DNA of 64,000 nucleotides from Sabellastarte sp. h YS-2021 (lineage: Eukaryota > Annelida > Polychaeta > Sabellida > Sabellidae). The stretch is taken from positions 12,267,454 through 12,331,453 of the forward strand of contig OZ024938.1 in assembly GCA_964017235.1 (NCBI GenBank). Direction: 5' to 3'. Position numbers and translations under genes: made by a program. Shown piece after piece: positions 10,992 through 22,939 of the stretch (its first letter is position 1; each line of letters opens with the position of its first letter). A model generated the notes under the pieces. The model saw only the letters and a program-made list of their open reading frames with translations. It did no database searches and had not been told where the DNA came from.

Positions 10992-13900
10992 CTATGAATC
11001 ATCCATTTCTAGTTCAAGATCTTCAATTTCCTCTAAAATTGTCTGTTTTTTCTCCACTTTCTCTCTCTGTTCTTTGGTCAGCTCACTTATTGCTCCAGAG
11101 TCCAGTTTCCCCTGCAATTCCTCGATTTGCTTCAACTTTTTCCGAAGATTGCGGAGTCGCTTTTGCGGTTCTTGTACAACACTACTACTATTTCCTTGAC
11201 CTGAACTTGTGGCTTCTTTCACTTCCTGTTTCGGGACAGTTTGGGTTTCCGATAAGGTTGTACTTTCTATGGCAGCTTCTAACTTCCTCACCCCGTCCTG
11301 TTCTTGCTGTTGTTTCTTTTTTTCCTTACGTTTCAAGTTTTTCTTTGCACTTTTGGAAAGCCCAGCAGTGGATGGTGGTAATTGAGAAGAAGAGGCAGAG
11401 GATTCAGGTGCCTTGGTGACGCTTTGTTCTGAACTTACGTGTAACCCTACTGGACCTTGTGGAATACTTTTCAGCCACTGTACTCCTTTATTTTCATAAC
11501 TGCAATGAAACAGAGAAAGAATCCCAGTTCACAAGTATTCTCTATACTGCGGATTGAGAACATTTTCAATTCAATTTGTTTATTTGTACTTTGCTATGTA
11601 CAACATGCAATTTAAATGTTCAAAGTATTTACGTTTATTGCAATTAAACATAGAAAAAAAAACAAGAACAAAAGAAAAAAAAATTTGATAGGTTTGAAGA
11701 TGACTGTATTCAGAACTAACATTAATGATTCACTGTAGTACCTAAATAATAAGAAAAGATGCCATGATATACAATATAGTTTGCAAAAGTCATTTATATT
11801 CTAAATAAATTGATTTTGTGAGATATATGACAGTCCATGAAATTTTGTACATTTTGTTGTTGTTTCATGATGAAACATTAACAATATTTCAGACAGATAA
11901 TGTAGATTGTCAAGAACCACTTTATCACAATTCTTAATGGTTATCGATCAATTTTCACCACAACCAACCGAAAGAAAAGCAGGCTACTTTAATATGTAAA
12001 CAAAACTACTACTTACTCGCAGTGGATTGCATTTCACTTTTAAGGTCGAAGCCAAGGGAATTTAAATGCCAATTTGACAGTATAAGACTTACAATATGAA
12101 GCCTTTGTTCAACTGTCTTTCCGTACACTGAAGTTACCACAGCAATGGAACCAAATGGCTTTCAACAAATTGTGTAGGTCATTTTGCAACAGATACTTGA
12201 TTTATTAGAATACACATAAAGAAAGTTTCATTTTACTGTCATTTTTGTTCGCACATATAGAGTTTACACCGAAGTTACCATAGCAATGGAACCAACTGAC
12301 TTTCAACACATTGTATAGGTTATTTCAAGATAGGTAGTTGATGGAATGTAGGAAAGTAGTTCAGACAGGTCAGTCATGTTTCTGCTCTGAAAATCATTGG
12401 CAACCAACTAACTCAGAGCTAGAAGGCACCTGTGGTACATATTCTGCCAAAAACTGAGAGCTATACAGATCACCTCAGTACTTGCTAAAGAAAAGAGTGC
12501 TGAATTATTTGGAAGAAATTAGGAAGAATGTATTCTTTTCTTGTTTTGTATCATCAGTTTCACAAATAATTTCATAAAATATACCCTATCCCTATTCATT
12601 ATCTGTAACCTTCGCAAAAAAATCACACACAATCTTTGGCCAGTTTTATGCCAAGAAAGTGTACTCAAAAAAGAGCAGAGATCTAGAAAGCATAATTTAG
12701 AAAAAATAGCATCAGAGATGCCCGTACACCACAGCCTAGGGAAATATTTTCAACACCATCAGATATAGAAGTACTGTACCAGTACAAACTTCAGGATACT
12801 TTCAGAGCACTGTGAGTTATATAAAGGTCCAAACAATGTTTAAATAGGAAATAATGTTTAAAAGAAAGATAATGCGTATAAAGATGAATTATTAAAACAA
12901 GATAATTCAATAACAAGATGACAGCATTAATCAGTAAACTAAAATTCAACACTCTTTATCTACATCTGCATGGCCGAATTATGGTTTAGATGGTTTGAAT
13001 ATTACCATGTATACAGAAGTGGTAATACATTTAATGAATGCTTATTGTGGTGTTGGAGCAAAATCTGTGGCTCACTTGATGAAATTCTATCTCTTACAAT
13101 GGGAAGTTATGAAAGTAAATTTCTTAATAAATTCTAATATGACTTTTGCTTAATCTGCATCAAAAGACAGACCCAAAGGTCCAAGAAGATTTTAAAGGTC
13201 AAGGTCACTACGACAAGGTAAAAGGTCAAATTAAGGTCACACCATGATAATATACACCTATAGCCCCTAACCAATGTCCCTAGCAAGTATCAACTTCCTA
13301 CACCTTACGGTTTCCCAGATATAGCCCTGACAAGATTTTATAGGTCAAGGTCACTATGGCAAGGTCAAAGGTCAAATCAAGGTCACACCATGATGCTGCA
13401 CACCTACACCCCCTAACCAATGTCTCTACCAAATATCAACTTCCTACACCTTACAGTTTCCGAGATATAGCCCGGACAAGATTTTATAGGTCAAGGTCAC
13501 TACGGCAAGGTCAAATCAAGGTCAGAGCATGACGTTGCACAACTACACCCCCTAACCAATGTCCCTACCAAGTATCAACTTCCTACACCTTACGGTTTCC
13601 GAGATATAGCCCGGACAAGATTTTATAGGTCAAGGTCACTACGGCAAGGTCAAAGGTCAAATTAAGGTCACACCATGACATTGCACACGTACACCCCCAA
13701 CCAATATCCCCACCAAGTATCAACTTCCTACACCTTACGGTTTCTGAGATATAGCCCGGGCAAGATTTTATAGGTCAAGGTCACTACGGCAAGGTCAAAT
13801 CAAGGTCAGACTATGACGTTGCACAACTACACCCCCTAACCAATGTCCCTACCAAGTATCAACTTCCTACACCTTACAGTTTCCGAGATATAGCCCGGAC

Positions 13901-16900
13901 AAGATTTTCAAACTCAAGGTCACTACGGCAAGGTCAAAGGTCAAATCAAGGTCAGAACATGACGTTGCACACCTACACCCCCTAACCAATGTCCCTACCA
14001 AGTATCAACTTCCTACACCTTACGGTTTCTGAGATACAGCCCGGACAAACTATTTCCCGCCGCCTGCACACACACACACCCCCCCCCCCCCCCCCCCCAC
14101 CCGCCCATCCGGACACCATGGGTGAAAACAATACCCCGATAGCCCTTAAGGGCTGTGGGGTAAAAAACTAATACCATAGGTTTAAACCATGTCCATCAAA
14201 AAAAAAACTGCCAACTCTGACAGGGTCTTAAATTGTATCTTTATTATGGGGCTGCAAAAAGTACATGTTATAGCCTTGTAAACTTACACTGGCACCTCTT
14301 CCTGAGGTATGTACCCATCTTTCACCTTTCGTGGTTTTCTCCAGGAGCCATCTGGTCTCTGAGTGGCCGGCAAATACCACTCCCCTTTAACCAATACAAA
14401 ATACAATATATAAGATAACAGGCACCATCCTTCTATAGTCACACCAAGTGTGGTTAATAGGTTAGGCACTGTATAGCAACATTTCAACATCGATCGACAT
14501 AGCTTTCTCAATTTCAACACAACACCAAAAAGGATTGATTGAATTTTATTTCTAATACCCAATTAGAAATTGCTTTCAAAATATTGTTGAATTTCAGAAT
14601 TACTTTAATTGTGATAAATAATTTTTAGATATTAGAACATCAACTGCTTGAGCCATTAATATAACCTGTTTGACCAATGACCACACAAGTGAACAAGTGA
14701 AGTTAGGCCTTGACAATAAAATCTCAGAAATTTTGGTGACCTTTCAGCTGTGGGAATGTGGAAATAGGCGTCGCTGAAGTCCCGCAAAATCACACATTCC
14801 CCTGTCCGTAGAGAGATTCTTATGATCTCTGGAGTCTCCATTTTGAAGGCTTTCACTGCCAAAACCAGTTCAGAGTACTCAGATTCAGAATGGGATGCCA
14901 CTTTTTGTGGGGTTTGGACACTAGCAACAACCTGTTGATAAAGGCTGGAGGATCGAACCCAAACTATCTGTTAAACTGCCTGTTTTTGAATCAAGGAAAG
15001 CAAACCCTCCTCCAGGTAGCTGTTCCCGAGGGAGTTTGCATATCTGTTGATTATTAAAGGGTCCCTGGTGAGAGGAGGTCTGACTTTGAATGGAAGCTTT
15101 TACCATCCTTCAAGATCAAGACTACTCTGTGATTCACACCCAGATGAGCCCACGCCTGCACAAAGCATTTGCAGATGACTGCTCACAGGTGGAGTTGTTG
15201 TAACACTGGGGGCATTGGAGACATTGGGGACAAAAAGACATTGATCTACAAAAAAAGCACTTTTCACAAATTTTATTCTTTTCTGTTTTAATAAAGGCCT
15301 GACGTCCTTCTTTTGTGACTGCCTTGACAAGCTTTTACAAAATGTGCAAGACTGACAACAAAACAAACAATATTGGTAGTCATAGGTACAAACTTGTCTT
15401 TTCTTTCTACATTAGGGCTCAACATGAACTGTCCCTGGACCGGGCTGCCATCACTGGTCCTGTCTTGCAATAATTGTCATTTATACTGTATAGTACTCTT
15501 CGGGGGCTGGGAACCACATCCGTCCATGTGACTCAACCAGCAGATTTCCAGGCCGGTTGTCCCTGACCAGTCGGCTGAGACTGACAGGCAGATTCTGGAG
15601 GTTGTTTCCATGCAGTAGTGTTAGGCTGATAATGTTTGCTGATAACGTTTCTTTGGTAGCCTTTTAATATTTGTGTAGGGCATCTTGTAAGAGTGGATGT
15701 GAAGCTGGTGGTGAAAATCCTGAAGCAGAATGTTTTGCACTCTGGCAATAGGGGCCATTCAATAAAGCTGCATTATTTGGTCAGATATTGACACATTTCC
15801 GAGTCAGGAATGATCCTTGGGTTCTTCCCAATGTATCATGTACCTTCTACTCTGCGATTTTGCGAGAAGCAGATACTGATCCATGTGTAATCCACAGGGC
15901 CCATATTCACTGGCTTTGGAAGGATATCCTTCAATCAAAACAAAGTTCAAGTTCTGTAGTTTCTTATACAACCAGTCCTCTGGTGGAAGCAAAATAGAAA
16001 CTTTACCCACTGGCTATGTCCTATGACCTCTCCAAGGATTGTCCACTCAAGATGTGGACAGGTATTCTTTTCTGGCAAAAGAGGTTTTATTATGTTTTCC
16101 TACTTTAAACAAAAAGTTTTAAATGTACTCGTACCTGTACTCCAGTACCTTCCAAGTAGTGGTCCTACGATTCGATGGAAAATCGATTCGATGTCTATTT
16201 AAAAGTTTCGATGTAGAAAATCAATTCTCATTTTAAGAATCGATTATGAAACGAAAGTAAGATTTATAAACTACCTAATTTTCCCTTTTTCTGCACATAT
16301 TTAACATTTTATTTTCGTAGCATTTGTTTACATTATCTGCCATGTTTCTTTCACTGGTATCTACTTCCTGTTGGTTACAACTAAAACTCAAAATTTCTGT
16401 ACGTATTTAAAAGATCTTTTAATACAATAAACTAAGTTCAACCTAAATTAAATTTAACTTTCACTGCTTCATACACAACATGCAAACTCCCTATAAATGG
16501 GGAATAACAACCTTGGCCATAAATCAAGTGGAGAGAGATCACACTACTGTAATACTTTAGCAGTCTGCCATGAATATTTTTGACAAATTTTGTTGAACAA
16601 AAAAACTGAAATGTTTACTACATTGCCATACTTAGAATTTTATAGTACCTAAGAAATTATAATTATATGAAATGAACAGATCATGAAGATCTGCTTAGAA
16701 AGGGAAATTCATGGAATATTGTTTTCAGGATGAGAGAAAATTAACAGAATAAATAGACAAATGCTTTACAGTAACATAAATACACAGAAAATGTGAGGGG
16801 GTATCTGACTTCGTTGAAGCTGGTGGGAGTTACTTAGCCTTGCCACAGGCATTTATATGTATAAAGAAGGCATAATGTTCTCATACACTTAGACTCCCAG

Positions 16901-19900
16901 ACTAGAAAGGCCTTGGATACAGTGTGCATTATGGCAAAAATATTTCACGTTTGCATTATGATTCAGACAGCCTGGAAGGCCAGGCTAGGAGATATTTTCA
17001 GTCTGAAGTAAAATTAAGAAAGAAAAAGATATGTGTTATAAAAACAGTACACCTGTGTTGCTAACTCATGATGGTTTTAACTCAGGACACCCATGTACTG
17101 AAACATATACAAGTGCTAAATACACTTGATAAAATAACTGCACCATCCATGTATCAATGATATACAACTATTTATGTCATATATATGCTGCTTTGAGAAA
17201 TTTTTATCATATTATTCCTGAGATAAGAGTCACATTTTCCAGACCCCATCCAATACACATATACATGAGTGACAATGCTGAAATACATGTTCACTTGTGC
17301 CAAACTGTACTCTAATAATTTGGTGTTATGTCTTGTTTCATATAACCTAGTATATATTACAAAACATTAATATTGACCAGAAACAATAAAAATCACTCTT
17401 TCATTTGATTAACGAAAATAGCATGTCTTTGAAAAGTGTCCTGAGTTAAAAATAGAAGGAAAATTCCATAAATACATGTCTATTTATTGTTTAGTTCCCA
17501 AAGAAGCATTTTATTCAGGATAATTTTCAGAAGCTGCTTGGCAGTCACTGTTCTTGACATATGATAAGGATAAGCTGATGTTATATTCTTCTTTCTTGTA
17601 TATACACTGTTTGTTAAAAAAGTGTCCTGAACTCGCAACACAGGTGTAACCACAAAGTGATGTTGAACAAAAGGGGTTGAAATATTGTTTATTTTAAGCA
17701 TGATTGGTTGATAATCTGCTGAAGTTACATTCAAACACTGTAAATGATTTAGCTGAGGAAAAGGGAGAATGAAAATAAATATTATTTTGTAACTGTTAAG
17801 GCCACCTTAATAGATTATTATATTATTGCTGATACACATACTTATTGACTCTTCAACCTACTGGTTTGCTAATATACCCCCTTCCCTACCCCAAACTGTA
17901 AGCAAATAACCTGGATTTTTTCACCACTGACCTATCAGAAGACTACTGTTATTTTATTTGATAAAAAAAGAATATTCTGTCTTTATTACAAAGCGAGCAG
18001 AAAAACGATTATAATCGATCGCTTAGAATTACCGATTAATCGATTCTGATTTTTTAGACCGATTCCTAACACTACTTCCAAGAGTACTCATACTTTATTA
18101 CACTGCAGAAAAATGTACTTGTACTCCTACTCAAATATTTTGGATGTACTAGTACTCAAGTACATTGTAATCAGCCCGAAACCTAATTCATATGTACTTG
18201 TTTTCTGGGTAAATTTTCAATGACATATTTCTGTTCTGCTTTCCAATTTACTTATTTATTTGAATCAATTGTATGGGAAACAAATTATTATATAAATATG
18301 TCTTGCAAACACTTCAGACATTACAATAATATACAGTTATGGCGAAAGTAAAGAATGATGAAGTTTGTTTATATTCTTAAAATTAAGGCTGTGACCGGGT
18401 GGTCGGTATTCCCGATTGGGGTCGATTTAGGGAGATCTCGAGTGCTATCTGGTCAACCTGATAGTCATTAACTACTACAATATATTATATTGTCGCCCAC
18501 TAGGTTATGTTTTTTTGGAAAGAGAAAACATGACAACACAGCAAAACGTCAGAATACTTTGTATATTGGGGAGTTTCACATAATATTCTCCATTTTATAA
18601 CAATATAATAAGTTTTAAATACCTTTCACAACTATTTCAATGCAAAGACATCGTTTCCGGAAACCACCATTGTGTTTATGGAGAGGAAAAAACGTGCATA
18701 CTAAACTACGCGATTACCGAATTGCGCGACGAATTTAGAGTGAGTGATGTAAATTCGCCAGTTTTTTTTGCACTTTTGGTTCTGCTACACCAAATCACAA
18801 TTTTTTTTTTCAATTTTTTGTTTTAATAAATATGGCCCATCCCTGCGTTATCCAAACCTGGAAAAAAAAATTATCTCACTTGGACATAGGTTCACTTAGA
18901 GAGCTGTTATTATTTCATACAAAAATATCTATTATTTATAAAAATGGATGTAAATTCGTCGTTGTTTGAAAAAACTGGTTTTTAAGCATAATACCTACCA
19001 TACTGTGAAAAATTTAAGCTAAATAATTATTTTACATCTTTTCTAGCCAAAAATTATTATTAACATAGATTTAAATTTTCAAAAGTTTGTCCCAGAGAAG
19101 TTTAAAATGTTGGTTGGTATTTGTTAAAAATTGCATAATTTACACTCTCTAAAGTCATTTGTAAAAAAGTATTATTCAAAAATATACTTAATACTGTGAA
19201 AATATAAAATGCCCAGTAAACATAGCAAAGGTTTATAAACGTTTATAAACGTTTAGTAAACCTATAAACGTTTTTTAAACCAAATATAAACCTAAATATT
19301 GACAATTATTCAACATTATGGGTTTATAAACGTTTCAGCGACATTAGTTTGGTTTATAAACGTGTATAAACGTTTTTAAACGTTTATATATAAACGTTTA
19401 TAAACATTTATATATAAACGTTTGTGCATAAACGTTTATAAACGTTTTTAAACGTTTACAAAGAGTGAAGAATATCTTAACCTCACTTTCATTTGGGATA
19501 ATGACATCAGCACAGCCATTTTGAGAGAAACTTGAGAAATATTTCTGTTACGATATCTTGCTGTATCACTGTTATTTGAAGCCATCATTACATTCTAAGT
19601 AGAGATATAAAAGTATATAATATTATCAAATTACATACTTCTATATATCTACTTAGAATGTAATGATGGATTCAAACAACAGTGATACAGCAAGATATAC
19701 TTACAGAAATATTTCTCCAGATTTTCAACACGTGTATAAACGTTTATAAACGTTTATGTATAAACGTTTATAAACATTTATATGTAAACGTTTATAAACG
19801 TTTATGCATAAACGTTTATGGGCAAACGTTTAGGGACCCATCATTTTAAACCTAATCTAAACCGTTGCTAGTTAGGTTTATAAACGTTTATAAACGTTTG

Positions 19901-20590
19901 TAATGTTTACTGGGTGTTGGACTATGAAATCTTGTAGGGCAATTGATAAGTATTTTTCTATGTATATGCAACATAATTATGACATGTTTTCCATATTTGT
20001 GCTGTAAAATTGACAAAAACCAAAAAGTGGCGAATTTACATCCACTGGCGAATTTACATCACTTGCTCTAGGTAGCTCGGTTACCGGGGTGGATTTTAAC
20101 CACTCGTCGCAGCCTTAATTAAAATATGTTGAAATTCATCCAGAGCAGTTCAATAGTTTAATATGAGTGAATGGCACACATATTTACCTCAAATACTGCA
20201 AATAACACTTTAAAATTGTCAAAATATGTGTACAAATATACTGTTCAAGATTTGCAGAGAAGAAAAAAGCAATAAATTAATGAACAATGTCCCTCATAAT
20301 TGCATATCGTTAGCATATCGATAACAATTGGCGGTGGGACAGAAACTCAGTCTAGAATGTGGTAAAAATGCAAATGACGAACTTCGGTAGGCGAGGAACT
20401 TGAGTAGCTGAGCAGTACTGTACACCTGTCAAAATAACACCAATGTATGGAATTATCGCCCACACATACATATAGCTGCAATAGCTGCTTAAATTTTAAC
20501 TTCATTACCAAAAAAGACGTTCAACAAATGAAACCAAGTACCTGTTTTCTCATCCTGTGTCAGCCCTTCCCGTTTTACATTTGTAGCCAT
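10992..20590 (-). CDS. PYM1: PYM homolog 1, exon junction complex disassembly factor
   Basis: Three coding exons on the - strand: 20590-20542 (start [16 protein letters not shown]), 14384-14288 ([18 protein letters not shown], then IPQEEVPV) and 11499-10992 ([22 protein letters not shown], a C-terminal coiled-coil-like [18 protein letters not shown], stop). Lengths 49, 97 and 508 sum to 218 codons including stop, close to the usual ~200 residues. Donors GTACTT and GTAAGT and acceptors TTAAAG and ATTGCAG are in phase. Exon 1-2 match the N-terminal Mago-Y14 binding motif of the family, and exon 3 the C-terminal ribosome-associated region. PYM removes exon junction complexes from translated mRNA in the cytoplasm. 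Introns of about 6.2 and 2.8 kb are filled with mobile DNA. Confidence 0.93.
12080..12340. repeat. Direct duplication in PYM1 intron 2
   Basis: GAAGTTACCACAGCAATGGA at about 12130 is repeated with small changes at about 12273, and both are followed by CTTTCAACA and a T-rich stretch. It lies between PYM1 exons 2 and 3. Confidence 0.55.
12697..14168 (+). mobile_element. AGGTCA-array element, copy 2 (~6 units of ~143 bp)
   Basis: Head at 12703 (ATAGCATCAGAGATGCCC), then core units beginning near 13199, 13346, 13489, 13628, 13770 and 13913, then the tail GGCTGTGGGGTA at 14151-14162. TACACCACAGCC at 12725-12736 is the inverted partner of the tail. Each unit carries AAGGTCACTACGGCAAGG and most carry AGGTCAAAGGTCA. 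It sits in PYM1 intron 2, ending about 125 bp from exon 2. Confidence 0.65.
14077..14099. repeat. CA/poly(C) low-complexity run
   Basis: A CACACACA stretch grades into about 19 C residues within the last part of AGGTCA copy 2. The other copies have a shorter run of mixed C and G here. Confidence 0.85.
14650..16060 (-). mobile_element. DIRS copy E: decayed fragment of RT and gag
   Basis: Read on the - strand, 16010-15804 matches the conserved gag block ([12 protein letters not shown], then EGYPSK), 15470-15120 covers the Cys-rich region with several frame breaks, and 14901-14690 matches the RT palm ([20 protein letters not shown]). YR, RNase H and both terminal repeats are missing or unrecognisable. 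Many stops and frameshifts make it the oldest DIRS copy here. It lies in PYM1 intron 1, sense to the gene. Confidence 0.75.
16157..18074. mobile_element. Non-autonomous hAT-like element, 1.9 kb, 8-bp TSD CTTCCAAG
   Basis: The ends are TAGTGGTCCTACGATTCG and, reverse-complemented from the right, TAGTGTTAGGAATCGG. They are flanked by identical CTTCCAAG at 16149-16156 and 18075-18082. An 8-bp duplication with TAGTG-type ends is typical of hAT transposons. Subterminal ATCGAT-rich inverted blocks lie on both sides. No transposase frame is visible. It is in PYM1 intron 1. Confidence 0.8.
18738..20068. mobile_element. Middle inverted-repeat element, TA-flanked
   Basis: GAGTGAGTGATGTAAATTCG on the left matches reverse-complemented GAGCAAGTGATGTAAATTCG on the right, each directly bordered by TA. 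Additional copies of GATGTAAATTCG lie just inside both ends. TA borders would fit the Tc1/mariner superfamily, but no transposase is present. It could also be an internal part of the outer element. Confidence 0.5.
19212..19914. mobile_element. Foldback element built of TTTATAAACG repeats
   Basis: Terminal CCCAGTAAACAT (left) and its reverse complement ATGTTTACTGGG (right). Inside are arrays of TTTATAAACG, each with the palindrome AAACGTTT, at 19230-19460 and 19735-19890. Between them is a large inverted repeat with arms at about 19534-19612 and 19636-19717 and a loop of ~24 bases. The whole unit can fold into one long hairpin. Confidence 0.75.
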
Positions 20591-20750
20591 AATAAACTTT
20601 TAAGGTCTGAGAAAACAAAAGGGCGAGTGCATATTACAACGGGTGCATTCAGACGGAAGTATTTTTCTTCTATTTTCTTCTATTTGCGCTTGCGCAAATG
20701 ATGTTTGGTACTAAACCTCAAACTATGGAGTAGCTTATTCGATAGTTAGT
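20591..20750 (-). promoter_or_regulatory. Probable PYM1 core promoter
   Basis: Just upstream of the PYM1 start codon are TGCGCTTGCGCA at 20685-20696, close to the NRF1 palindrome, and ACGGAAGT at 20653-20660, an ETS-type core. Both motifs are common in TATA-less housekeeping promoters. I see no TATA box. The position fits, but the role is inferred. Confidence 0.45.
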
Positions 20751-20863
20751 ACCCCCGGGAAATGCCCATTCATACAGCTCTTGAGCATGTTATCATCATG
20801 TTCCTGATTCGATCTGTGCCAACTCTCGATCATCAGTGATTCACTGGGAACGGAATGCCTGGG

Positions 20864-21559
20864 CTGGGATTCACAAAAGGTCTTAAGTTTAGGCAATTTT
20901 TTTGCTTAGATAAATTTTAAAGTTATGACTTTTGTCTTAGCTAAGATTTCTCTTAAATTGGGATTCACAAAAAGTGCTTAGCAAAATCTTAGCTGAGACA
21001 AAATTTGTGCAAAAAGTCTTAACTATTTTGAATTCAAATTAACTAATCTTAGTAAAACAAAATTATTTTTCATCAATAAATACACCAAACATGCTCTTTA
21101 AAATTATAAACAGATTTGTTACTTTTTCTTTGTAAAATTAGGTAAAAATAGTAGTTTTTGTGTTTTATTCTGAGTCAGCCATTTTTATGACAATATTTTT
21201 ACCACAAAAAGGTAAAATGTGGAAATTTATAGGTAATTAAATAATGTAAATTTTTATTACAATTCACAGAAGTTACTTTTATAGGAAGTATAGATCCCCA
21301 TAGTATATTTTTTTTGGCATAACAAAGGGTAAAATGTAAATACATGCAATGGAATATTTTAAAATTGTCTTAAGTCTGCCCTGCAGTGGTCTTAAACTTA
21401 TGACAAAATCTAAGACAAATTTTTGTCTGAGACCTTTTGTGAATCCCATTTTGTCTAAGCAAAAAAAGTCTTAACTTTATGACAAAATTCTTGCACAGTT
21501 AAGACTTTTCTCTTAAAGTTATGACAATTTTTTGCTTAAGACCTTTTGTGAATCCTGGC
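20864..21559. mobile_element. Foldback MITE with CCTGGG target duplication
   Basis: The left end runs GGATTCACAAAAGGTCTTAA and the right end is its reverse complement (CTTAAGACCTTTTGTGAATC). Further inverted copies of the TTCACAAAA...TCTTA motif lie at about 20952 and 21430. CCTGGG flanks both sides (20858-20863, 21560-21565). Related array units show the empty site with a single CCTGGG (for example near 28122). Confidence 0.75.
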
Positions 21560-22939
21560 CCTGGGATGTAAGCTGAGGCCACCCCCATGGAATGGCTCCT
21601 ACATGTCTTTTTTCTGGTCTTGTGGGCATGTAATCATCATGAATGTGAGCCAGACTGATTGGGTATTTGTTCCTGAGTCGATCTGAGTCACCTCTTAGTC
21701 ATGAGTGAGCCACTGGGGAATGGAATTCCTAGGTCAAAGATTCAACATACATCCCAGTCAACAGCCAGGGTCATATTGGGACAGGTCCTCCGCATTTTCA
21801 CTTGTGGCAGTCGAACCCATACAGAGGTGATTGCCTTTGATTAGATGCCAAAATTACTAACCACTAATCACCCCCATGGAACTGGTCACACATGTCTTTT
21901 TCCTGGTCTTTTCAGCATGTTTCCATCATGAATGTGACCCAGAATGATACGGTATATGTTCCTGAGTCGATCTGAGTCACCTCTCAGTCGTCAGTGAGTC
22001 ACTGAAGAACATAATCCCTGAGATGTAAGGTGAGGCCATCCCCATGGAATGGCTGAAACATGTCCTTTTTCAGTCATGTGAGCAAGTAATCATCTTAAAT
22101 GTGACCCAGACTGATTTGGTATTTGTTCCTGAGTCGATCTGAGTCACCTCTTTGTCATGAGTGAGCCACTGGGGAATGGAATGCCTAGGTCAAAGATTAA
22201 ACATATGTCCCAGTCAACAGCCAGGGTCATATTGGGACAGGTCCTAAGCATTGTCACTTGTGGCGGTCAAACCCATATAGAGGTGACTGCCTTTGATTAG
22301 ATGCCAAAATTACTAACCACTAATCACCCCCATGGAATTGGTCATACATATATTTTTTCTGGGCTTTTCAACATGCTTTCATCATGAATGTGACTGAAGA
22401 ACATAATCCCTGAGATGTAAGCTGAGTCCACCCCCATGGAATGACTGAAACAGGTCTTTTTTCTGGTCTTGTGAGCATGTAATCATCATGAATGTGACCC
22501 AGACTGATTGGGTATTTGTTCTGGAGTCGATCTGAGTCACCTCTTAGTCATGAGTGAGCCACTGGGGAATGGAATGCCTAGGTCAAAGATTAAATATATG
22601 TCCCTGTTAACAGCTAGGGTCATATTGGGACAGGTCCTAAGCATTGTCACTTGTGGCAGTCAAACCCATATAGAGGTGACTGCCTTTGATTGTATGCCAA
22701 AATTACTAACCACTAATCACCCCCATGGAATTGGTCATACATATATTTTTTCTGGGCTTTTCAGCATGCTTTCATCATGAATGTGACCCAGACTGATTGG
22801 GATGTGTTCCTGGTCGACCTGAGTCACCTCTCAGTCATTGAAGAACATAATCCCTGGGATGTAAGCTGACTCCACCCCCATGGAATGACTGAAACTTGCA
22901 AATGTAATAAGTAAATTAAATTATTTTTTAACTTAATAC

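Larger units (their letters stand above)
18387..20114. mobile_element. Outer inverted-repeat element of a three-level nest
   Basis: The left end GGCTGTGACCGGGTGGT faces the right end, reverse-complemented GGCTGCGACGAGTGGTT. Both are bordered by TTAA (18383-18386, 20115-20118), and a longer TTAAAA can also be read as the duplication. No coding sequence of its own is seen. The family is undecided. Confidence 0.55.

Noticed and set aside
10994-11419. 141-codon + strand frame
   Set aside because: It lies exactly opposite PYM1 exon 3, which has family-level similarity; the + frame shows none.
14284-14562. 92-codon frame with a hydrophobic N-terminal part
   Set aside because: Only the last ~33 codons are coding (PYM1 exon 2); the rest is intron read through, so the apparent membrane segment is not real.
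18660-18720. Alternative PYM1 first exon on the - strand
   Set aside because: No ATG-to-GT stretch leaving one base in phase; 20590-20542 fits both the phase and the family N-terminus.
19230-19890. Telomere-like or centromeric repeat from TTTATAAACG units
   Set aside because: The units are bounded by terminal inverted repeats and face each other around a hairpin, which fits a foldback element, not a telomere.
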